A stretch of 64,000 nucleotides of DNA, from contig NZ_LGCI01000005.1 of NCBI RefSeq assembly GCF_001281525.1, positions 478,545 to 542,544 on the forward strand, read 5' to 3'. A program made the translations under genes and the position numbers. The notes below the pieces were generated by a model, which had not been told where the DNA came from, did no database searches, and saw only the letters and a program-made list of their open reading frames with translations. This DNA is from Lysinibacillus macroides. Lineage in GTDB: Bacteria; Bacillota; Bacilli; Bacillales_A; Planococcaceae. Below, in pieces: positions 48,074 to 60,062 of this stretch (position 1 is its first letter; every line of letters begins with the position of its first letter).

Positions 48074-50644
48074 ATGACGATATATACGCCAATGATGCAA
48101 CAGTATCTACAGGTAAAAGAAGATTATAAAGATGCCTTTTTATTTTTTAGATTAGGCGACTTTTATGAAATGTTTTTTGAGGATGCCATTCATGCCTCGC
48201 AAATTTTAGAGATTACATTAACAAGCCGAGATGCAGGCGCGAAAGAGCGCATTCCTATGTGTGGCGTGCCGCATCATTCGGCTAAAAACTATATTGAAAC
48301 ACTTGTGCAAAAGGGCTATAAAGTGGCGATCTGTGAGCAAACAGAGGACCCGAAACAAGCAAAAGGGGTGGTCAAGCGTGAAGTTGTTCAGCTGATTACA
48401 CCAGGAACCATTATGGAAGGCAAGGCGCTTGAAGGGAAATCTAATCATTTTATTGGAGCAGCCGAGCAACTGGATGATCAGACATTTGGCTATGCTTATT
48501 TGGATTTATCAACAGGTGAAGCAGTGGCTTCTTCGATTAAAGGCGATGGCAAGGCGCTGTTAATGCAAATGCAGGCGTATGGTATTTGTGAGCTTATTGT
48601 TACAGAAAGTTTGCAGTTGTTATTGGCTGAGCATGCGGTGAATGTGGGAATTGTTCTTTCTATTGAAGAAGATGAAATGACATTGGAGCAAGCGATAAGC
48701 TATTTAGAGGCTGTACCACAAGCATTACAAATTCCATGTCTTCGATTGCTCGCGTATATCGATAAAACACAGATGCGTTCCTTATCACATATTCAGGCAT
48801 TCACATTTCATGAAATCAAAAATTATTTACACATTGATTCCAGCTCCAAACGCAATTTAGAGCTCATTCAATCCATTCGCGGTGGGGATCAAAAGGGAAC
48901 ACTATTATGGCTACTGGATGATACGGTGACAGCAATGGGAGGACGTAAATTAAAGCAATGGCTACATCAGCCGCTTGCTACACGTTCAGCTATCGAAATG
49001 AGACTAGCCATTGTGACAGATTTATTGGAGGAATATTTCGTTAGAACAGAGCTACAGGCCTCTTTAAAACAAGTATATGATTTAGAGCGTTTAGCTGGTC
49101 GTGTGGCTTTTGGCAATGTAGGTGGGCGTGATTTAGCACAGCTACGCGACTCATTACGACAGGTGCCGATGATTCAGCAGCAGCTACTGGACGCTGATAA
49201 GGACACACTTCAACGATTAGGCACAGCACTAGATAGTTGTGCAGATGTTGAGGCATTCTTAGCACGGGCCATTACAGATAATCCACCCATTACCATTAAA
49301 GAGGGAGATGTGATTCGTGATGGCTATAATGAGCGCTTAGACGAGCTGCGTTATGCTGCTCGCAATGGCAAGGATTGGATTGCCCAGCTTGAGCAGGAGG
49401 AGCGTGCAAAAACAGGCATTAAAAATTTAAAAATTGGCTATAACCGTATTTTTGGTTATTACATTGAAATTACAAAATCCAATATTCATTTGGCTGATTT
49501 AACACGTTATGAGCGTAAGCAAACATTGGCAAATGCTGAGCGTTATATTACGCAGGAATTAAAAGAAAAGGAAGCATTAATTTTAAATGCAGAGGAAGAA
49601 AGTCTAACATTAGAATATAACCTATTTGTAGAAATTCGTGATACATTAAAGGCATTTATTCCACGTGTACAAGCGCTAGCAGCAAGTATTAGTGAATTAG
49701 ATGTATTACTAAGCTTTGCAAGTGTTTCGGAAAAATATCGTTTTACAAAGCCCGAATTTCACGAGGGACGTACTCTTGAAATTATAGAGGGGCGGCACCC
49801 TGTAGTGGAAAAAATGTTAAATAAACAAATGTATGTGCCAAACGATTGTGTTCTCGAAGAAGCCCATAATATGATGCTTATTACAGGGCCCAATATGTCT
49901 GGTAAAAGTACTTATATGCGTCAGGTAGCCTTAATTGTTGTGATGGCACAGATGGGCTGTTATGTGCCTGCTGAAAGGGCGAAGCTGCCGATTACCGATC
50001 AAATTTTTACACGTATTGGCGCAGCGGACGATTTAGCAGCAGGACAATCAACCTTTATGGTGGAGATGCTTGAATCCCAGCATGCTATTACCCATGCTAC
50101 GAAAAACAGTCTGCTGCTATTTGATGAAATAGGGCGTGGTACTTCCACTTATGATGGGATGAGTCTTGCACAGGCTATGATGGAATATATTCATCATAAT
50201 ATCGGCGCAAATACTTTATTTTCCACGCATTATCATGAATTAACAGCACTTGAAAAGGATTTGCCACGTCTGCAAAATGTGCATGTTTCTGCTACTGAAA
50301 AAAATGGGATGGTTGTCTTCCTGCATAAGGTGAAGAAGGGTGCGGCTGATAAATCCTATGGTATTCATGTAGCACAGCTTGCTCAATTGCCAGAGGAGAT
50401 TTTAGCAAGGGCGCGTGTTTTACTGGAAAACTTTGAAGCAGGTAAAGAGGTAGTGGCTGAAGTGCAACAAGTAACGGAGCAGCCTGTACAGATGTCATTA
50501 TTTGCAGAGGAGGAGCCTCTTTCACCAGCTGAGGCAGAGGTGCTAAAAAAATTAGAAAAGATCAATATTTTAGGCACTTCACCCATGCAGGCGATGAATA
50601 TTTTATATGAGCTACAGCAGGAATTAGTCAACGCTAAAAAATAA
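48074..50644 (+). CDS. mutS: DNA mismatch repair protein MutS
   Basis: This 856-residue mismatch-recognition ATPase has the mismatch-reading motif DAFLFFRLGDFYEMF near the N-terminus with its Phe-x-Glu pair, the connector, lever and clamp regions, and an ATPase domain with GPNMSGKST at 605-613 and LLLFDEIGRGTSTYDG. I chose ATG 48074, 8 bases after GTGAGGGA, over a TTG two codons earlier that is too close. It lies 15 bases before mutL in a repair operon. Confidence 0.97.
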   Translation: MTIYTPMMQQYLQVKEDYKDAFLFFRLGDFYEMFFEDAIHASQILEITLTSRDAGAKERIPMCGVPHHSAKNYIETLVQKGYKVAICEQTEDPKQAKGVVKREVVQLITPGTIMEGKALEGKSNHFIGAAEQLDDQTFGYAYLDLSTGEAVASSIKGDGKALLMQMQAYGICELIVTESLQLLLAEHAVNVGIVLSIEEDEMTLEQAISYLEAVPQALQIPCLRLLAYIDKTQMRSLSHIQAFTFHEIKNYLHIDSSSKRNLELIQSIRGGDQKGTLLWLLDDTVTAMGGRKLKQWLHQPLATRSAIEMRLAIVTDLLEEYFVRTELQASLKQVYDLERLAGRVAFGNVGGRDLAQLRDSLRQVPMIQQQLLDADKDTLQRLGTALDSCADVEAFLARAITDNPPITIKEGDVIRDGYNERLDELRYAARNGKDWIAQLEQEERAKTGIKNLKIGYNRIFGYYIEITKSNIHLADLTRYERKQTLANAERYITQELKEKEALILNAEEESLTLEYNLFVEIRDTLKAFIPRVQALAASISELDVLLSFASVSEKYRFTKPEFHEGRTLEIIEGRHPVVEKMLNKQMYVPNDCVLEEAHNMMLITGPNMSGKSTYMRQVALIVVMAQMGCYVPAERAKLPITDQIFTRIGAADDLAAGQSTFMVEMLESQHAITHATKNSLLLFDEIGRGTSTYDGMSLAQAMMEYIHHNIGANTLFSTHYHELTALEKDLPRLQNVHVSATEKNGMVVFLHKVKKGAADKSYGIHVAQLAQLPEEILARARVLLENFEAGKEVVAEVQQVTEQPVQMSLFAEEEPLSPAEAEVLKKLEKINILGTSPMQAMNILYELQQELVNAKK

Positions 50645-50659
50645 AGGAGTGATACGAGC

Positions 50660-52504
50660 GTGGGAAACATACAAATTATGGACGAGTGGCTCTCCAATAA
50701 AATTGCAGCAGGGGAAGTGGTAGAACGACCAGCTTCTGTTGTCAAAGAGCTTGTTGAAAATGCGATTGATGCTGGTAGTACGTCCATTGATGTTTTTTTA
50801 CTAGAAGCGGGGCTTACTTCTATTCAAGTGATTGATAATGGTAGTGGGATGGATGAGGAGGATGCTTTAAAATCATTTTCTCGCCATGCTACAAGTAAAA
50901 TTTATCAGGAGCATGATTTATTTCGCATTCGTACACTCGGCTTTCGTGGAGAGGCACTAGCCTCCATTGCCTCCGTTTCTAAAATGACGGTGATTACATC
51001 TGATGGTGAATCGGGTACATATGTAGAGCTTGAGGGTGGACATATGATGACACATAAGCCTGGCCCTTTACGCAAGGGAACAGATATTACCGTCTCACAG
51101 TTATTTTTTAACACACCTGCTCGCCTAAAATATATGAAAACGATTCAAACCGAGCTTGGACATACCATTGACCTGATAAACCGTCTGGCCCTTGGCAATC
51201 CACAAATTGCGTTTCGGCTATTGCATAACGGTCAGCAATTGCTGCAAACAAATGGACGGGGCGATGTGCAGCAAGTGCTTGCTGCGATTTATGGTGTACA
51301 CAATGCCAAGAAAATGGTGTCCTTCCAGGGCGAGTCACATGATTATAAAGTTTCTGGCTTTTTGTCGTTACCAGAGATAACACGCGCTTCGAAAAATTAT
51401 ATGACCATTTTTGTCAATGGCCGTTGGGTGAAGCATTATTTAGTGCAAAAAACCATTGTGGATTCCTACCATACGTATTTACCCATTGAGCGCTTTCCAA
51501 TTGTTGTTCTTTATATAGAGGGCGATCCCTATTTAACAGATGTGAACGTCCATCCTGCTAAACACCAAATCCGTTTAAGTAAGGAGCCGGAGCTTTTAAC
51601 ATTAATTGGGGAAACAATAAGAGGGGCAATCCGTTCAGTGATGCGTGTACCACAAATGGAGAAAAAAGAAAAGGTTGTAAAGCCTGCCACTGAGCAATTA
51701 AATATATGGAAGCCAGCACCTAAAATGGATGTTGACAAAATGAATGTCATTGTAGAAAAGTTATACGATGTACAAGCTGTCAAGGAATCCGCACTTGATA
51801 ATAGTATAGAGCCAGCGCCTATTGCTACGGTGATGGAGGATAGCTGGCAGCCAATGCTACAGCAGGAGACGGCAGCAGTTGAAGAAGTGCTAGATGTAGA
51901 ACAACCAACCACGAAAGAACCTTTTCCAGAGCTTGAGGTTGTGGGGCAAATTCATGGCACCTATATTGTTGCACAAATGGAGGACGGGTTTTATCTCATA
52001 GATCAACATGCTGCACAGGAGCGCATTAAATACGAATTTTTCCGTGAAAAGGTTGGTCAAGTGAATCCGCATGAACGTCAGGCATTATTGCTGCCACTTA
52101 CATTCCACTATGCAGCTGATGAAGCCCTTATTTTACGAGAAAATAAGCATGAATTGGAGGCTGTAGGGGTGTTTTTAGAGGAATTTGGACAGTCCTCCTT
52201 TGTGGTACGTGAGCATCCAAGCTGGTTTCCTACAGGCGAGGAGCAAGAAATTATTGAGGATTTAATTGAACAAGTGCTTACAACGAAAAAGACAGATGTT
52301 AAAAAGCTACGTGAGGATGCAGCCATCATGATGAGCTGTAAAAAATCGATTAAAGCGAATCATTATTTAACAAAGGAGCAAATGGAGGCATTGCTGCGAG
52401 ATTTACGCAGGGCAGCGAATCCATTTACATGCCCACATGGCCGTCCAGTGCTGATTCATTTTACAACCTATGAAGTAGAAAAAATGTTCAAACGAGTGAT
52501 GTAG
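50660..52504 (+). CDS. mutL: DNA mismatch repair protein MutL
   Basis: This 614-residue GHKL ATPase and nicking endonuclease acts after MutS. ATPase motifs: VKELVENAIDAGS, DNGSGM and TLGFRGEALASI. The linker (about 330-425) is acidic and variable. The C-terminal endonuclease has DQHAAQERIKYE, CKKSIKANHYL and CPHGRP metal-site motifs, as in organisms lacking MutH. GTG 50660 has AAAGGAG 11 bases upstream. Confidence 0.97.
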   Translation: MGNIQIMDEWLSNKIAAGEVVERPASVVKELVENAIDAGSTSIDVFLLEAGLTSIQVIDNGSGMDEEDALKSFSRHATSKIYQEHDLFRIRTLGFRGEALASIASVSKMTVITSDGESGTYVELEGGHMMTHKPGPLRKGTDITVSQLFFNTPARLKYMKTIQTELGHTIDLINRLALGNPQIAFRLLHNGQQLLQTNGRGDVQQVLAAIYGVHNAKKMVSFQGESHDYKVSGFLSLPEITRASKNYMTIFVNGRWVKHYLVQKTIVDSYHTYLPIERFPIVVLYIEGDPYLTDVNVHPAKHQIRLSKEPELLTLIGETIRGAIRSVMRVPQMEKKEKVVKPATEQLNIWKPAPKMDVDKMNVIVEKLYDVQAVKESALDNSIEPAPIATVMEDSWQPMLQQETAAVEEVLDVEQPTTKEPFPELEVVGQIHGTYIVAQMEDGFYLIDQHAAQERIKYEFFREKVGQVNPHERQALLLPLTFHYAADEALILRENKHELEAVGVFLEEFGQSSFVVREHPSWFPTGEEQEIIEDLIEQVLTTKKTDVKKLREDAAIMMSCKKSIKANHYLTKEQMEALLRDLRRAANPFTCPHGRPVLIHFTTYEVEKMFKRVM

Positions 52505-54016
<1,512 letters not shown>

Positions 54017-54034
54017 TTACTGGGGGAGAAAAGT

Positions 54035-55681
54035 ATGTTTTCATTTGAGCAGCGTCCTAAAATTTTACACTATTTAGAGCACTATAGTTTTGATGTACTC
54101 GTTATAGGTGGAGGCATAACAGGAGCAGGAATTGCACTGGATGCTGCATCGAGAGGTCTATCTGTGGCATTAATGGAGATGCAAGATTTTTCAGCTGGTA
54201 CATCAAGTCGTTCAACAAAGCTTATTCATGGAGGGTTACGCTATTTAAAGCAATTCGATGTGAGCGTAGTGGCAGAAGTAGGACGCGAGCGTGAGATTGT
54301 ATATGATAATGCTGTTCATGTTACAACACCTGAAAAAATGCTCTTACCCTTATATAAAAAGGGCTCACTTGGCCCACTTACTACATCTTTGGCATTAAAG
54401 GTTTATGACCGTTTAGCTGGTGTTAAAAAGGATGAACGCAGAACAATGCTAGATGCTCAGGAAACGCTGGCATTAGAGCCCTTACTAAATCCAGAGGGAC
54501 TAATTGGTGGCGGCTATTATGTAGAATACCGTACAGATGATGCACGACTTACCATTGAAGTATTGAAAAAAGCCGTAGAGTATGGGGCTCTGTGTGTCAA
54601 TTATGCTGAGATGACAGCGTTTATTTATGATAAGAAAAAACTTGTTGGGGTTAAGGTAAAGGATCATATAACAGGCAGAATTCTTGATGTACATGCCGCA
54701 CAAATTGTAAATGCAACAGGACCTTGGGTAGATCAAGTACGACAAAAGGATAAAGTGACAGATAACAAGCAATTACGTCTAACAAAGGGCGTTCATATTG
54801 TCCTTAGTCAAAAGAATTTTCCATTAAAGCAGGCTGTTTATTTTGATATTGCTGATGGACGAATGGCTTTCGCTATTCCACGTGATGGCAAAACATATAT
54901 TGGTACAACGGATACGATTTTTGAGGGGGATCCACTTCATCCTGTTGCTACGACAAAAGACGTCGATTATTTAATAGAAGCAGCCAAAAGGGTATTTCCG
55001 ATGGCTACGATTACAAAAGAAACAATTGAATCGACTTGGGCAGGTGTACGCCCACTTATCTATGAAAAAGGTAAAGACCCCTCTGAAATCTCCAGAAAAG
55101 ATGAAATTTGGACAGCCTCAAGTGGTTTAATGACCATTGCAGGTGGGAAATTAACAGGCTATCGTCAAATGGCAGAAACCATCGTGGATAAAATTGTGAA
55201 GCTTCGTCGTTATAAGCATGCAGGCCCTTGTCTAACACGTGAACTTTCACTTTCAGGTGCAAAAGGCATCAATGCTATTAATTTCCCTGACTATATTGCC
55301 TATAAAGCGCGAGAAGGTGTGCAATATGGCTTGAACTATGATGAAGCAAAGCAGCTTGTGCAAAAATATGGCACAAATGTCGATGCATTATTTGACCGTG
55401 TAAAATATTTACATGAACATGGCAGCACAATGCCTCTAGCCTTACATGCGATGCTGCTCTATGGTATTGAAGCGGAAATGGTCTATACACCAAGTGACTT
55501 CTTTATTCGTCGTACAGGCTTATTGTATTTTGATATTGAGGCGGTCAAACTGTATAAACAGCAGGTCGCACAGGTGATGCAGCAGCGTTTAAATTATACA
55601 GAGGCACAAAAAAATATTTATATGGCACAACTAGATGAAGCAATTATGGATGCAATATACTTTGCGAAAGAGAGTGAGTAA
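54035..55681 (+). CDS. glpD: Aerobic glycerol-3-phosphate dehydrogenase
   Basis: This 548-residue membrane-associated flavoprotein oxidises glycerol-3-phosphate to dihydroxyacetone phosphate and passes electrons to menaquinone. The FAD-binding motif VIGGGITGAGIALDAASRG starts near residue 23, and GTSSRSTKLIHGGLRYL follows. The C-terminal DAO_C region is complete. It stands between glpK and an alpha/beta-hydrolase gene that begins 3 bases after its stop. Confidence 0.96.
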   Translation: MFSFEQRPKILHYLEHYSFDVLVIGGGITGAGIALDAASRGLSVALMEMQDFSAGTSSRSTKLIHGGLRYLKQFDVSVVAEVGREREIVYDNAVHVTTPEKMLLPLYKKGSLGPLTTSLALKVYDRLAGVKKDERRTMLDAQETLALEPLLNPEGLIGGGYYVEYRTDDARLTIEVLKKAVEYGALCVNYAEMTAFIYDKKKLVGVKVKDHITGRILDVHAAQIVNATGPWVDQVRQKDKVTDNKQLRLTKGVHIVLSQKNFPLKQAVYFDIADGRMAFAIPRDGKTYIGTTDTIFEGDPLHPVATTKDVDYLIEAAKRVFPMATITKETIESTWAGVRPLIYEKGKDPSEISRKDEIWTASSGLMTIAGGKLTGYRQMAETIVDKIVKLRRYKHAGPCLTRELSLSGAKGINAINFPDYIAYKAREGVQYGLNYDEAKQLVQKYGTNVDALFDRVKYLHEHGSTMPLALHAMLLYGIEAEMVYTPSDFFIRRTGLLYFDIEAVKLYKQQVAQVMQQRLNYTEAQKNIYMAQLDEAIMDAIYFAKESE

Positions 55682-55684
55682 GGG

Positions 55685-56602
55685 ATGACACGTTATATTC
55701 AAATGTCAGATAAACATTTTATTTTTACTCGCACATTACAGCCTACAGCGCCCTGCATTGGTCATATTCATATTTTACATGGCATGGCAGAGCATAGTGG
55801 ACGCTATCTTAAATTTGCACAAACACTTACTGCAGCAGGCTATGCTGTGACGATGCATGATCATCGTGGGCATGGAGAAACTGCTGCCTATAATGGCACT
55901 TTAGGCTTTTTTGGTGAACACAATGGTTTTGAGCGCGTTGTAAAAGATGTACATGAAATTATTACGTTGTTACACAAGCAATTTGCTGATGTCCCATTAA
56001 TACTTTTTGGCCATAGTATGGGATCATTTATTACAAGACGCTATATTCAACTATATGGCGATGAAGCGGATAGAGTGATTTTATGCGGAACAGGTAATGT
56101 GACAGCATTTCATGCGGTGGGGAATCTTCTTGCTAGGGCATTAGCAAAAGGGCTTGGCAAAGAAACAGAGAGTCAGCTATTAAATCAGCTTAGCTTTGGT
56201 AGTTTTAATAGGCAATTCCCAAATCCAAAAACGGCTTACGACTGGCTAACTTCTGTCCAGCAAGAGGTTCAAAAATATATTGACGATCCGTATTGTGGCT
56301 TTATTCCCACTAATCAATTTTTCGTTGATTTAACAACAGGCTTTACAACATTGAATCGTAAAAAAGAAATTGCTAAAGCAAGAAAGGATTTGCCGATTCT
56401 TTTGATAAGCGGTAGCAAGGACCCTGTTGGTGAACAAGGCTTAGGTGTTTATACAGTTGCTGAGCAATTCGCAGCAGCAGGGATACAGGACGTAACGGTT
56501 TATTTATTTGAGAATAAACGCCATGAAATTTTAAATGAAGATAATCAACAAGCAGTTTTCCAAGTTTTATTACGGTGGTTAGAAAAATATGATACAAACT
56601 AA
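55685..56602 (+). CDS. Alpha/beta hydrolase, likely monoacylglycerol lipase or lysophospholipase
   Basis: This 305-residue serine hydrolase of the Hydrolase_4 group has the oxyanion segment [13 protein letters not shown], the nucleophile elbow GHSMGS (Ser111), an aspartate in ISGSKDPVG (about 240-248) and the histidine in KRHEILNED near the end. B. subtilis YtpA is a relative by layout. It follows glpD after 3 bases and overlaps miaA by 14 bases, so it is part of one transcript with the glycerol genes. It could release glycerol from lipids for GlpK and GlpD; this is inferred from neighbours. Confidence 0.85.
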   Translation: MTRYIQMSDKHFIFTRTLQPTAPCIGHIHILHGMAEHSGRYLKFAQTLTAAGYAVTMHDHRGHGETAAYNGTLGFFGEHNGFERVVKDVHEIITLLHKQFADVPLILFGHSMGSFITRRYIQLYGDEADRVILCGTGNVTAFHAVGNLLARALAKGLGKETESQLLNQLSFGSFNRQFPNPKTAYDWLTSVQQEVQKYIDDPYCGFIPTNQFFVDLTTGFTTLNRKKEIAKARKDLPILLISGSKDPVGEQGLGVYTVAEQFAAAGIQDVTVYLFENKRHEILNEDNQQAVFQVLLRWLEKYDTN

Positions 56603-57491
56603 AATACAGCAGGCTGAAGTGGTAGCCATCGTTGGCCCCACTGCCTCTGGTAAAACAGCCTTAAGCATTGAATTAGCCAAAAAATATAATGGAGAAATTA
56701 TTAATGGTGACGCCATGCAAATTTATAAAGGGCTAGATATTGGTACAGCTAAAATTACAGAGCAGGAGATGGAGGGAATTCCCCATCATTTACTTAGCTT
56801 TTTAGAGCCAACGGAAGCTTTTTCTGTGGCAGATTATCAAAGGTTAGTACGGGACAAAATTGCAGAAATTCAAGCTAGGCAGAAGCTACCCATTATAGTT
56901 GGCGGCTCAGGCTTATATATCCAAGCTGTACTTTATGATTTCCAATTTACTGAGGAACGGGTAGATGAAGCGGCACGTAAAGCTTACTATAATGAGCTAG
57001 CAGCACTTGGTCCAGAGGCAATGCATCATAAGCTCCAAAAGCTAGATCCAAAAACAGCAGAAACCATTCACCCTAATAATACACGCCGTGTGATTCGAGC
57101 ATTGGAAATGTTAGAGTTAAGTGGTGTATCAAAGGCGGCTGAAGCGCAAAATCGTGGACAAGTTCCGCTGTATAAGCATGTTATTATTGGGTTAGGGCAA
57201 AATATGCCACGCGAAATGCTATATGAGCGTATTAACCGTCGTGGTGATATTATGATGGAGCAGGGACTTTTAGAGGAAGTAAAAGGCTTATGGCGGCAAA
57301 ATATTCGAGGTGTGCAGTCCATTCAAGCAATTGGCTACAAGGAATTATATGATTACTTAGATGGCAAATGCTCACTAGAGGATGCCATTGACAGCTTAAA
57401 ACAAAACTCGCGCCGTTATGCCAAAAGACAGCTCACCTATTTCCGCAATAAAATGGACGTATATTTTATTGCGGTGAATGAGCAATTATAA
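56589..57491 (+). CDS. miaA: tRNA dimethylallyltransferase
   Basis: This 300-residue enzyme adds the dimethylallyl group to A37 of tRNAs, the substrate of MiaB. P-loop GPTASGKT is at 16-23; [16 protein letters not shown] and [14 protein letters not shown] are further family motifs. Its ATG lies inside the end of the hydrolase gene (14-base overlap), implying translational coupling. Order miaA-hfq is conserved widely. Confidence 0.96.
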   Translation: MIQTKIQQAEVVAIVGPTASGKTALSIELAKKYNGEIINGDAMQIYKGLDIGTAKITEQEMEGIPHHLLSFLEPTEAFSVADYQRLVRDKIAEIQARQKLPIIVGGSGLYIQAVLYDFQFTEERVDEAARKAYYNELAALGPEAMHHKLQKLDPKTAETIHPNNTRRVIRALEMLELSGVSKAAEAQNRGQVPLYKHVIIGLGQNMPREMLYERINRRGDIMMEQGLLEEVKGLWRQNIRGVQSIQAIGYKELYDYLDGKCSLEDAIDSLKQNSRRYAKRQLTYFRNKMDVYFIAVNEQL

Positions 57492-57535
57492 TCTAATGTT
57501 TTTCTCTATAACGAGAAAATTCCTTAAATTACTAA

Positions 57536-57563
57536 TTGATAAGTTGGCAGAACATGCTACTAT
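57536..57563 (+). promoter_or_regulatory. Possible sigma-A promoter of hfq
   Basis: TTGATA (57536-57541), 16 bases, TACTAT (57558-57563), 39 bases before hfq. Confidence 0.5.
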
Positions 57564-57602
57564 AGGAATGAAGAGGTAGAAAGTTAGCAGGGAGGCTATT
57601 GG

Positions 57603-57833
57603 ATGAAATCAGTTAATTTGCAAGATGCGTTTTTAAATCAACTACGCAAAAACAATATTTTTGTAACTGTCTTTTTATTAAATGGATTTCAGCTAAAGGG
57701 AACGGTGAAATCCTATGACAATTTTACCGTTTTATTAATGGATGCTGAACAAAAGCAACATCTTATCTACAAGCATGCCATTTCTACATTCGTTCCAGCA
57801 AAGCAGGTAGAAGTTTTGGAGACAGAAGGATAA
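57603..57833 (+). CDS. hfq: RNA chaperone Hfq
   Basis: This 76-residue Sm-like protein forms hexameric rings that bind small RNAs and A-rich tracts. It has the Sm1 segment [20 protein letters not shown] and the Sm2 motif YKHAIST. GGGAGG is 8 bases before ATG 57603. Short, without a C-terminal tail, as in other Firmicutes. Confidence 0.97.
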   Translation: MKSVNLQDAFLNQLRKNNIFVTVFLLNGFQLKGTVKSYDNFTVLLMDAEQKQHLIYKHAISTFVPAKQVEVLETEG

Positions 57834-57843
57834 AAGATTATGA

Positions 57844-57879
57844 AACAGCTAGTGGGTTCTTCGCACTAGCTGTTTTTTA
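57844..57879 (+). terminator. Rho-independent terminator after hfq
   Basis: ACAGCTAGTG (57845-57854) pairs with CACTAGCTGT (57864-57873), then T6. Confidence 0.92.
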
Positions 57880-57931
57880 GGCTTCAGGCTATAATAAGAG
57901 AGGAATTTGATATTTTGGAGGATAATTAACG

Positions 57932-58234
57932 ATGAAATTAATGGAAACAACACAATTATTAGAGCTATTAGATGCAAATGAGGATCTATATATTATTGAT
58001 GTGCGTGAAGACGATGAAGTAGTACATGGTATGATTCCTGGCGCACAGCATATCGCCCTTGCTACAATCCCTGAACGCCTAGAAGAATTAGATGCAACAA
58101 AGCCATATATTATTGTTTGTAAAGCAGGAGGACGCTCTGCCAATGCCTGTGCGTATTTAGAAGCTCAAGGATTTGATGTAACAAACCTAGAAGGTGGCAT
58201 GCTTGCTTATGATGGCGAGCTAGAGTTTAAATAA
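57932..58234 (+). CDS. Single-domain rhodanese-like sulfurtransferase
   Basis: This 100-residue protein has the catalytic loop CKAGGRS with Cys63 and the N-terminal IIDVRED motif. Such single-domain rhodaneses carry persulfide sulphur for thiolation or detoxification. TTTGGAGGA precedes ATG 57932. It forms its own unit, with terminators on both sides. The physiological partner is unknown. Confidence 0.92.
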   Translation: MKLMETTQLLELLDANEDLYIIDVREDDEVVHGMIPGAQHIALATIPERLEELDATKPYIIVCKAGGRSANACAYLEAQGFDVTNLEGGMLAYDGELEFK

Positions 58235-58244
58235 TATTGATTTT

Positions 58245-58280
58245 AAAGCCCTCCTGTTAGTATGCGAGGGCTTTTTGTTT
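58245..58280 (+). terminator. Rho-independent terminator after the rhodanese gene
   Basis: AAAGCCCTC (58245-58253) pairs with GAGGGCTTT (58266-58274), followed by TTGTTTTG. Confidence 0.88.
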
Positions 58281-58493
58281 TGTAAAATATGTGCAGGATT
58301 GAATAATATTTACTACTAGATAGAAGGCGACTTATGCTTGATAGGAAGAGAAAAATACACGATTGCACAACTGATATGATAGATACAAGAAGGGGAATGA
58401 CAAATTGTAAACAATCCAGCGAAAAAAGCTCCATTAATTGTTAAAGCTTGAAACGATATTACGCAGACTTCCAAAAATATCCGCAAATTATCT

Positions 58494-58502
58494 GTTTAAA
58501 AT
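58494..58502. repeat. Target-site duplication, left copy
   Basis: GTTTAAAAT directly borders the left end of the IS4-type element and recurs exactly at 59906-59914. Confidence 0.9.
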
Positions 58503-59905
58503 CACTAGCGTCGCATAAACAAAGTCTGAATTTTCAGTTTTGGTTTTTCCCGATTTTAATGAAAAATCGAAAACACTAAAACCGAGGTAGTAAACATCCA
58601 TTTTTTTACTATAACCTTTGACGAGTGCAACAGAGACTAGAAAGCTTTATGGGACGCTATTTTCTTGGATTTTGCGTAACCAAATGTGTGCGGATTTCCA
58701 TAAAGCAGCTTTTAAATACCGACTAATTTGTAAGTAGGTTCGCTTACTTTTCGTGTTCAACTGGGCCAGTACATTCAAACAGTATACAATCATCGCGATG
58801 TAAACTTGGTTATGCACAGCTTGCTCGCTCTGCCCGTAAAACTTTTTGATATTCAAATGTTGTTTCATCCATTTGAAAAACAATTCGATTGCCCAGCGTG
58901 ATTTGTATAGTTCAGCGATTTCATCTGCACTTAAATCAAATCGATTCGTGAGTAATTGTAACTCGTTTCCTTTTGTATCCAGTACTTTTATCAAACGAAA
59001 CACATTCTCAGGTCGATTTTGCGTCGTTCCGATGACGACCATTTCATCGGATAAAACCGGTGAATTTTCCGCTAACTCAAATGGTTCAATCAGGCGTATA
59101 ACCGCATTTTTTCTCAAACGAGAGACGAAGAAGTAGCCTTCATCTGTCATGCGATCGAACCGTTCATAATCCAAATAGCCACGGTCAAACACATACATGC
59201 ATTCTTTGTCATCAACGAGTACTTCAAGCTGACCGCGATCATGTTCAACCGCGTTTGTAAGCACCGCTTTGTCTGGATAGGAACAACCTTTTTCCATAAA
59301 GACAAGGCGCAAATGAAGTTTGATTCCAGATTTGGTTTTACGAAATTTTGCCCATCTATGATTATTCAGGTTCAATGGTAAAGTGCTTGAATCAATGATT
59401 TTCGGTGGAGTCGTCATTTTTCGTCTATTTTGAAAATCTGTCTTTTCATGAATTTGTGCAACTAAGTCTAGAAAAATCGTTTGAAAAAACTCAGTCGGAA
59501 TTTGATTCAGTCGTCTACCTAATTGAGAGAAACTGATCGAATTGAGGTTCGTTGCGTTCTGCAATTCTTCCGAAAAGACACAATCACTTAATGCCCGCAA
59601 ACTCTCCGTTTCGTGGAGTTGTGCAAATAGTAATAATCTCATAAATGAAGCCATATGAAGCTTCTTTGTATAGTAATTTAATCGGGAGGCTTTCACCAGT
59701 TCTTCAACTAAGTCAGTCGAAATAGGTGAAAACCATTGTTCAAATGATGTTTTTCGTGTAAACTTATCCATGCGATGTCCTTTATTTTGGATTTGGATAG
59801 GTACCTACCACCAAACCATTATAAAGGCTTTTTTTATGCGATTGATAAGTTACAGAAAATTCTAATTATAATAGTAGGCTTAATTATTTTAATGCGACGC
59901 TAGTG
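58503..59905 (-). mobile_element. IS4-family insertion sequence with 9-bp target duplication
   Basis: This 1,403-bp element starts CACTAGCGTCGCAT (58503) and ends with the complement ATGCGACGCTAGTG (59892-59905). It is flanked by perfect 9-bp direct repeats, which fits IS4-group transposition. One intact transposase lies on the minus strand. Perfect ends and duplication point to a fairly recent insertion. The 200 bases to its left (58290-58493) contain no credible intact gene. Confidence 0.93.
58647..59771 (-). CDS. IS4-family DDE transposase
   Basis: This 374-residue enzyme has the three acidic residues in IIDSSTLPLN, MYVFDRGYLDYERF and the IS4 signature YKSRWAIELFFKWMK, which fits Y-x2-R-x3-E-x6-K. 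The N-terminal DUF4372-type domain is present (SFMRLLLFAQLHETESLRAL). The frame is complete, so the element may be active. Confidence 0.94.
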   Translation of the reverse strand: MDKFTRKTSFEQWFSPISTDLVEELVKASRLNYYTKKLHMASFMRLLLFAQLHETESLRALSDCVFSEELQNATNLNSISFSQLGRRLNQIPTEFFQTIFLDLVAQIHEKTDFQNRRKMTTPPKIIDSSTLPLNLNNHRWAKFRKTKSGIKLHLRLVFMEKGCSYPDKAVLTNAVEHDRGQLEVLVDDKECMYVFDRGYLDYERFDRMTDEGYFFVSRLRKNAVIRLIEPFELAENSPVLSDEMVVIGTTQNRPENVFRLIKVLDTKGNELQLLTNRFDLSADEIAELYKSRWAIELFFKWMKQHLNIKKFYGQSEQAVHNQVYIAMIVYCLNVLAQLNTKSKRTYLQISRYLKAALWKSAHIWLRKIQENSVP

Positions 59906-59914
59906 GTTTAAAAT
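59906..59914. repeat. Target-site duplication, right copy
   Basis: GTTTAAAAT, identical to the copy at 58494-58502. Confidence 0.9.
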
Positions 59915-60062
59915 ATATAAAAATTACTAATGTGATTAGTGATAATAAAGTCGTTTAAAAACGCATCATGAACCTCTTGTTTTTACACTGTTTTTCTGTA
60001 ACTTTCTAAAATAAAGATGTTTAAAATGAGGGAGAATATTAATTACAAAAGAAAAATATTGA

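Noticed and set aside
58380-58493. 5' part of a gene cut by the IS4 element
   Set aside because: Short protein-like pieces (for example KKAPLIVKA) are followed by stops and do not continue on the right side of the insertion.
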